From Algorimicrobium algoritergicola (GTDB taxonomy: Bacteria > Bacteroidota > Bacteroidia > Flavobacteriales > Flavobacteriaceae), in assembly GCF_008086165.1 (NCBI RefSeq), contig NZ_VSKL01000007.1, forward strand, positions 1 through 64,000: DNA of 64,000 bases. Direction: 5' to 3'. The notes beneath the pieces were generated by a model. It did not search any database and was not told where the DNA came from. It saw only the letters and a list, made by a program, of their open reading frames with translations. Both the position numbers and the translations under genes were made by a program. This document shows positions 61,801 through 64,000 of this stretch, one piece after another (the stretch's first letter is position 1; each line of letters begins with the position of its first letter).

Positions 61801-62117
61801 TCACCAGTACCAACCCAAATAACACTCGGGTTTGATTGTTGAATAGCAACTGCACCAATAGATGCTGTAAGCTCATGATCGAAAATAGGATCCCACTTTA
61901 TGCCACCTGAAGTCGATTTCCATAAACCACCTGAAGCAGTACCAACAAACATTACGTCTGGATTGGAATGTACAACATCAATAGCCGTTACACGACCAGA
62001 CATACCTCCAGGACCAATATTTCTGGGTTTCATGTTTTTTACTAAATCGAGGTTGAAATCTTGCGAAAACCCTGAAATTGATATAAATAGGAATAATATA
62101 AGAAAACGTTTTTTCAT
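58878..62117 (-). CDS. Exported BNR/sortilin-type beta-propeller protein
   Basis: This 1079-residue protein has a signal peptide (residues 1-19, ending GFSQ) and two beta-propeller blocks built of BNR/VPS10-like repeats with recurring D-G-G-x-T-W motifs (for example SLDGGKNWQAM, TTDGGKTWKNI, SEDGGFTWRKI, THDGGDTWRFI, TRNGGETWSDV) up to about residue 740. A low-complexity Lys/Glu/Asp-rich stretch (about 785-830) and a helical C-terminal part with a small beta domain (SVKPGTYRVVMTYG) follow. It lacks a C-terminal sorting domain. Such proteins are common in Bacteroidota and may act in protein or glycan binding or hydrolysis; the substrate is unknown. Confidence 0.88.
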   Translation of the reverse strand: MKKRFLILFLFISISGFSQDFNLDLVKNMKPRNIGPGGMSGRVTAIDVVHSNPDVMFVGTASGGLWKSTSGGIKWDPIFDHELTASIGAVAIQQSNPSVIWVGTGEGNPRNSLNGGYGIYKSLDGGKNWQAMGLEKTRHIHRVVIDPTNPNVVYAAAIGSPWGEHPERGVYKTTDGGKTWKNILFANNKTGAADLIMDPTNPNKLIAAMWEHKRDPWFFNSGGEGSGMHITFDGGDTWKKITEDDGFPSGNLGRIGVAIAPSKPDVIYALVEAKKNALYKSEDGGFTWRKINDKNDIGDRPFYYSEIYVDPQNENRVYSVFTYVNVSQDGGKSFQRLMPAYGVDNGIHPDHHAWWVHPEDGSFMIDGNDGGLNITHDGGDTWRFIGNLPVAQFYHINVDNDFPYNVYGGMQDNGSWRGPAYVWRAQGIRNSYWQEISFGDGFDVVPDKDDSRYGWTMSQEGSVSRYDWETGSNYTVKPIHPDPNVKLRFNWNSAINIDPFNNSTIYFGSQFVHKSTDKGETWTIISDDLTTNDPEKLKQNESGGLTMDATGAENHCTILVIEPSPIENNMLWVSTDDGRVHITRNGGETWSDVSKNIKGLPAGSWIPQIKASNKNKGEALLIANDYRRFNYEPYAYRTTNYGKTWTRIVNADDVESYTLSIIEDLEEPNLLFLGTDDGLYISIDAGNKWTKWTEGFPTVSVKDLVIHPREHDLVIGTFGRAAWVLDDIRPLRAMAKNKQMLNANLELFSPPIAYQATYQQPTGSRFGADATYHGENRSYGAELSYFVKVDSTKRKEQKEQKLKESSEAEDQTEDTLEDEDSSEVVEKSIATKDSITLQFYDGNRLIRTLKRKTPKETGVHKWTWYMDEAGVPRASRSIRKRTSESGGVSVKPGTYRVVMTYGTEMSEKNIEVKSDPRLNVTQANIEAIYNTAKRLEVLQEKMANAVKQLVESKNTADKYASDLKKLDKEKYKDAIKESKDISEQADALINLYLGKPDKRQGITNSDDIPVSSRLGTAGWYSRSRKNGITTTEDTLIKHAEDALNEAINKTNAFYKESWKTYQSEMEKLQLNPFKPVKMF

Positions 62118-62214
62118 AAGTGGTAGTTTAGTTTGCCTTAAAGTTAAGCAAGAAAACTTAAATAGATGTTAAGGCCTTAATTTTTGAGTGAAAATTGTCG
62201 TATTTTTATGATGC

Positions 62215-63342
62215 ATGAAAAAAGAAGATAAACACAGAAAAGGCTTCGTATTTAAACAATATGAGTCGCCTTCACAAAGCCCGTTTGAAAAACTTTTTGA
62301 TGTTTTCAAAGAGCTGATTACCCATACATCGGGTGATTTTGATGAAGCAATAGATTGGTTAAAACAATTGGATGACGAATACAAGTTAACAACTCCCGAT
62401 TACACAATTGAAGACTTTATTGAAGATCTAAAAGCGAAAGGCTACATTCGTGAGGAAATTCGTCCGGATGGTAAAAAAGGGACAGCCATTACTGCAAAAA
62501 CGGAACGTGCTATTAGACAATCTGCGTTAGCCCAAATTTTTGGAAATTTAAAAAAGAGTGGAAGCGGTAATCATAAAAGTAAAGGTCTTGGAATAGGTGA
62601 TGAGCATACAGGGGATTTTAGAAATTACCAGTTTGGTGATGGCTTGGATAAAGTGAATATTACGGAAAGTCTTCGGAATGCCCAAATTAATAATGGGATA
62701 GGAAATTTTAATTTAACCGAAGATGATTTAGTGGTTGAAGAAACCACACATAAATCGCAAATGAGTACTATTTTAATGATAGACATTAGCCATAGTATGA
62801 TTCTGTATGGTGAGGATCGGATTACGCCAGCCAAAAAAGTTGCCATGGCATTGGCAGAATTAATTACCACACGCTATCCAAAAGATACACTTGATATTTT
62901 GGTTTTTGGAAACGATGCGTGGCCAATAAAAATTAAAGATTTGCCGTATTTAAATGTGGGGCCTTATCATACCAATACAGTTGCAGGATTACAATTGGCT
63001 ATGGATTTGTTGAGACGAAAACGAAATACGAACAAGCAAATATTTATGATTACAGACGGCAAGCCGAGTTGCTTAAAGTTACCAGATGGCACTTATTATA
63101 AAGATAGTAATGGTTTAAATCCGCACATTACTAATAAATGTTATGCTATGGCGCAACAAGCCAGAAAATTACATATTCCCATTACAACATTTATGATTGC
63201 TCAAGATCCCTATTTAATGCAGTTTGTTGAAGAATTTACAAAAGCAAATCAAGGCAAAGCATTTTACACAGGCCTAAAAGGTTTAGGCGAAATGATTTTT
63301 GAGGATTATGAAACGAATAGAAAGAAACGGATTAAGGGGTAA
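62215..63342 (+). CDS. VWA-domain protein paired with chelatase-like ATPase
   Basis: This 375-residue soluble protein has a helical, charged N-terminal part (residues 1-175) and a von Willebrand A domain (about 183-370). The metal-site motif D-x-S-x-S is intact: D190, S192 and S194 in MIDISHSM, with the later MIDAS residues T in AVAGLQ-region and D in MITDGKPS. It precedes by 64 bp the AAA+ gene at 63407; AAA+/VWA pairs of this type resemble the ChlI/ChlD and MoxR/VWA systems that remodel or insert metals into partners. The partner is not visible in the window. Confidence 0.87.
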   Translation: MKKEDKHRKGFVFKQYESPSQSPFEKLFDVFKELITHTSGDFDEAIDWLKQLDDEYKLTTPDYTIEDFIEDLKAKGYIREEIRPDGKKGTAITAKTERAIRQSALAQIFGNLKKSGSGNHKSKGLGIGDEHTGDFRNYQFGDGLDKVNITESLRNAQINNGIGNFNLTEDDLVVEETTHKSQMSTILMIDISHSMILYGEDRITPAKKVAMALAELITTRYPKDTLDILVFGNDAWPIKIKDLPYLNVGPYHTNTVAGLQLAMDLLRRKRNTNKQIFMITDGKPSCLKLPDGTYYKDSNGLNPHITNKCYAMAQQARKLHIPITTFMIAQDPYLMQFVEEFTKANQGKAFYTGLKGLGEMIFEDYETNRKKRIKG

Positions 63343-63345
63343 ATA

Positions 63346-63380
63346 AAAGTTAAGAGTTACAAGTTAATAGTTGTGAGTTT
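63346..63380 (+). repeat. Degenerate AGTTA-type short repeats
   Basis: AGTTAAGAGTTACAAGTTAATAGTTGTGAGT contains four loosely spaced AGTT units between the VWA and ATPase genes, followed by a small GTGAG/CTCAC hairpin. It looks like simple-sequence drift; no function is evident. Confidence 0.4.
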
Positions 63381-63406
63381 TTCTCACTGTTATGAAAAAA
63401 TGATAT

Positions 63407-64000
63407 ATGAAAATAAAAAGTATTAAAACATTAGTACAACTAAAAGAATCAGGTTACCAATCGCGATCCATAAAAGATGAATTGCGCGATAACTTAATTG
63501 AAAAAATTAAAAATAAAGAACCCATTTTTGAAGGAATCTACGGCTATGAAAATACCGTTATTCCAGAATTACAACGTGCTATTTTATCACGACACAATAT
63601 TAATTTATTAGGACTTCGTGGACAAGCAAAAACCCGTTTAGCGCGTTTAATGCTCACCTTGTTAGATGAATATATTCCCGTTGTTGAAGGTTCTGAAATA
63701 AATGATGATCCGTTGAATCCAATTTCCCGATACGCCAAAGAATTAATTAATGAAAAAGGTGATAACACCCCAATTTCTTGGATGCATAGAAGTGAGCGTT
63801 TTGCCGAAAAATTAGCCACACCTGATGTTACAGTAGCCGATATTATTGGTGATGTAGATCCTATAAAAGCAGCCAATTTAAAGTTGAGTTATGCTGATGA
63901 TCGTGTCATTCATTATGGCATGATTCCACGTGCAAATCGTTGTATTTTTGTTATTAATGAGTTGCCAGATCTACAAGCTAGAATCCAAGTAGCCTTATTT
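63407..64000 (+). CDS. Chelatase-like AAA+ ATPase, partial (5' end)
   Basis: The reading frame opens at ATG 63407 and runs off the window after 198 codons, so the C-terminus is missing. Walker A is GLRGQAKT at residues 69-76, and near the end FVINELPDL stands at the Walker B place with Asn for the first Asp, as in the magnesium-chelatase ChlI-like subgroup. It follows the VWA gene by 64 bp on the same strand. It would act as the ATPase motor of a VWA-linked complex. This is a second AAA+/VWA-type system besides the MoxR/DUF58 cluster. Confidence 0.88.
   Translation, partial: MKIKSIKTLVQLKESGYQSRSIKDELRDNLIEKIKNKEPIFEGIYGYENTVIPELQRAILSRHNINLLGLRGQAKTRLARLMLTLLDEYIPVVEGSEINDDPLNPISRYAKELINEKGDNTPISWMHRSERFAEKLATPDVTVADIIGDVDPIKAANLKLSYADDRVIHYGMIPRANRCIFVINELPDLQARIQVALF

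Noticed and set aside
63391-63403. ATG at 63392 as the start of the chelatase-like ATPase
   Set aside because: That frame reads MKK and then a stop (TGA at 63401); the open frame begins at the ATG at 63407.
1-64000. CRISPR arrays, insertion sequences, prophage, rRNA or tRNA genes
   Set aside because: I looked for repeat-spacer arrays, transposase or integrase motifs and structural RNA hallmarks and saw none; a tRNA scan would be the decisive check for tRNAs.

Overview
The window looks like a chromosomal segment of a marine-type Flavobacteriaceae (phylum Bacteroidota). The DNA is AT-rich, start codons are mostly ATG without strong Shine-Dalgarno sequences, and several genes are preceded by the Bacteroidota -7 element TAnnTTTG. 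The gene set also fits: many TonB-dependent receptors with carboxypeptidase-like N-domains, a fused CcoNO oxidase subunit, LytS/LytTR signalling, a YhhN protein, and lipoproteins ending their signal at TSC or GC. No rRNA, tRNA, CRISPR array, insertion sequence or prophage was recognised. Coding density is high; only one gene-free stretch exceeds 300 bp (11537-11851).

Layout. 0.1-1.9 kb: a DUF4442 hotdog protein, an AIM24-family protein and a small unknown. 1.9-3.9 kb: divergent oxyR and dps, plus a DUF2141 exported protein. 4-11.5 kb: a tightly packed membrane-ATPase cluster (DUF58, MoxR, DUF4350, DUF4129, a polytopic membrane protein, SpoIIM-like) diverging from an RDD protein. 11.8-18 kb: housekeeping and envelope genes (TRIC channel, lipoprotein cyclophilin, CoA-type Nudix, PlsC-like acyltransferase, an ECF sigma with an unknown membrane partner, NDH-2, YhhN). 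18-22.4 kb: an exported esterase-like hydrolase, a TonB-dependent receptor and its TonB. 22.6-25.7 kb: a LytS-type kinase, a 2TM protein and a LytTR regulator. 25.7-32 kb: a LETM1-like protein, then a module of two half-length DUF4331 proteins, a TPR lipoprotein and a histidine-rich TonB-dependent receptor. 32-35.7 kb: an ECF sigma/anti-sigma pair, an exported DJ-1/PfpI lipoprotein and a Cu/Zn superoxide dismutase.

35.8-58.8 kb is a low-oxygen respiration and copper island: hemN and a universal stress protein; a clade II (Sec-exported lipoprotein) nitrous oxide reductase cluster (cytochrome c, fasciclin, nosZ, a membrane protein, nosL, nosD, nosF, nosY, a small lipoprotein); a copper-uptake set (CNGKC-motif protein, Met/His-rich YtkA-like lipoprotein, NosA/OprC-like receptor with a CxxxM...HxM copper motif); the complete cbb3 oxidase set (ccoI, ccoS, ccoNO, ccoQ, ccoP, ccoG, ccoH, a SafE/TauE-type exporter); and an Fnr/Crp regulator. 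Five TGATnnnn(A/G)TCA boxes lie in this island. Four sit exactly 29.5 nt from box centre to the first base of a TAnnTTTG element and a fifth sits 28.5 nt away, which suggests one FNR regulon linking haem synthesis, N2O reduction, copper import and the high-affinity oxidase. NosZ and CcoN both need copper, so co-regulation with copper import makes biochemical sense.

58.9-64 kb: a large BNR/sortilin-like exported protein, a VWA protein and the start of a magnesium-chelatase-like AAA+ ATPase that runs off the window.
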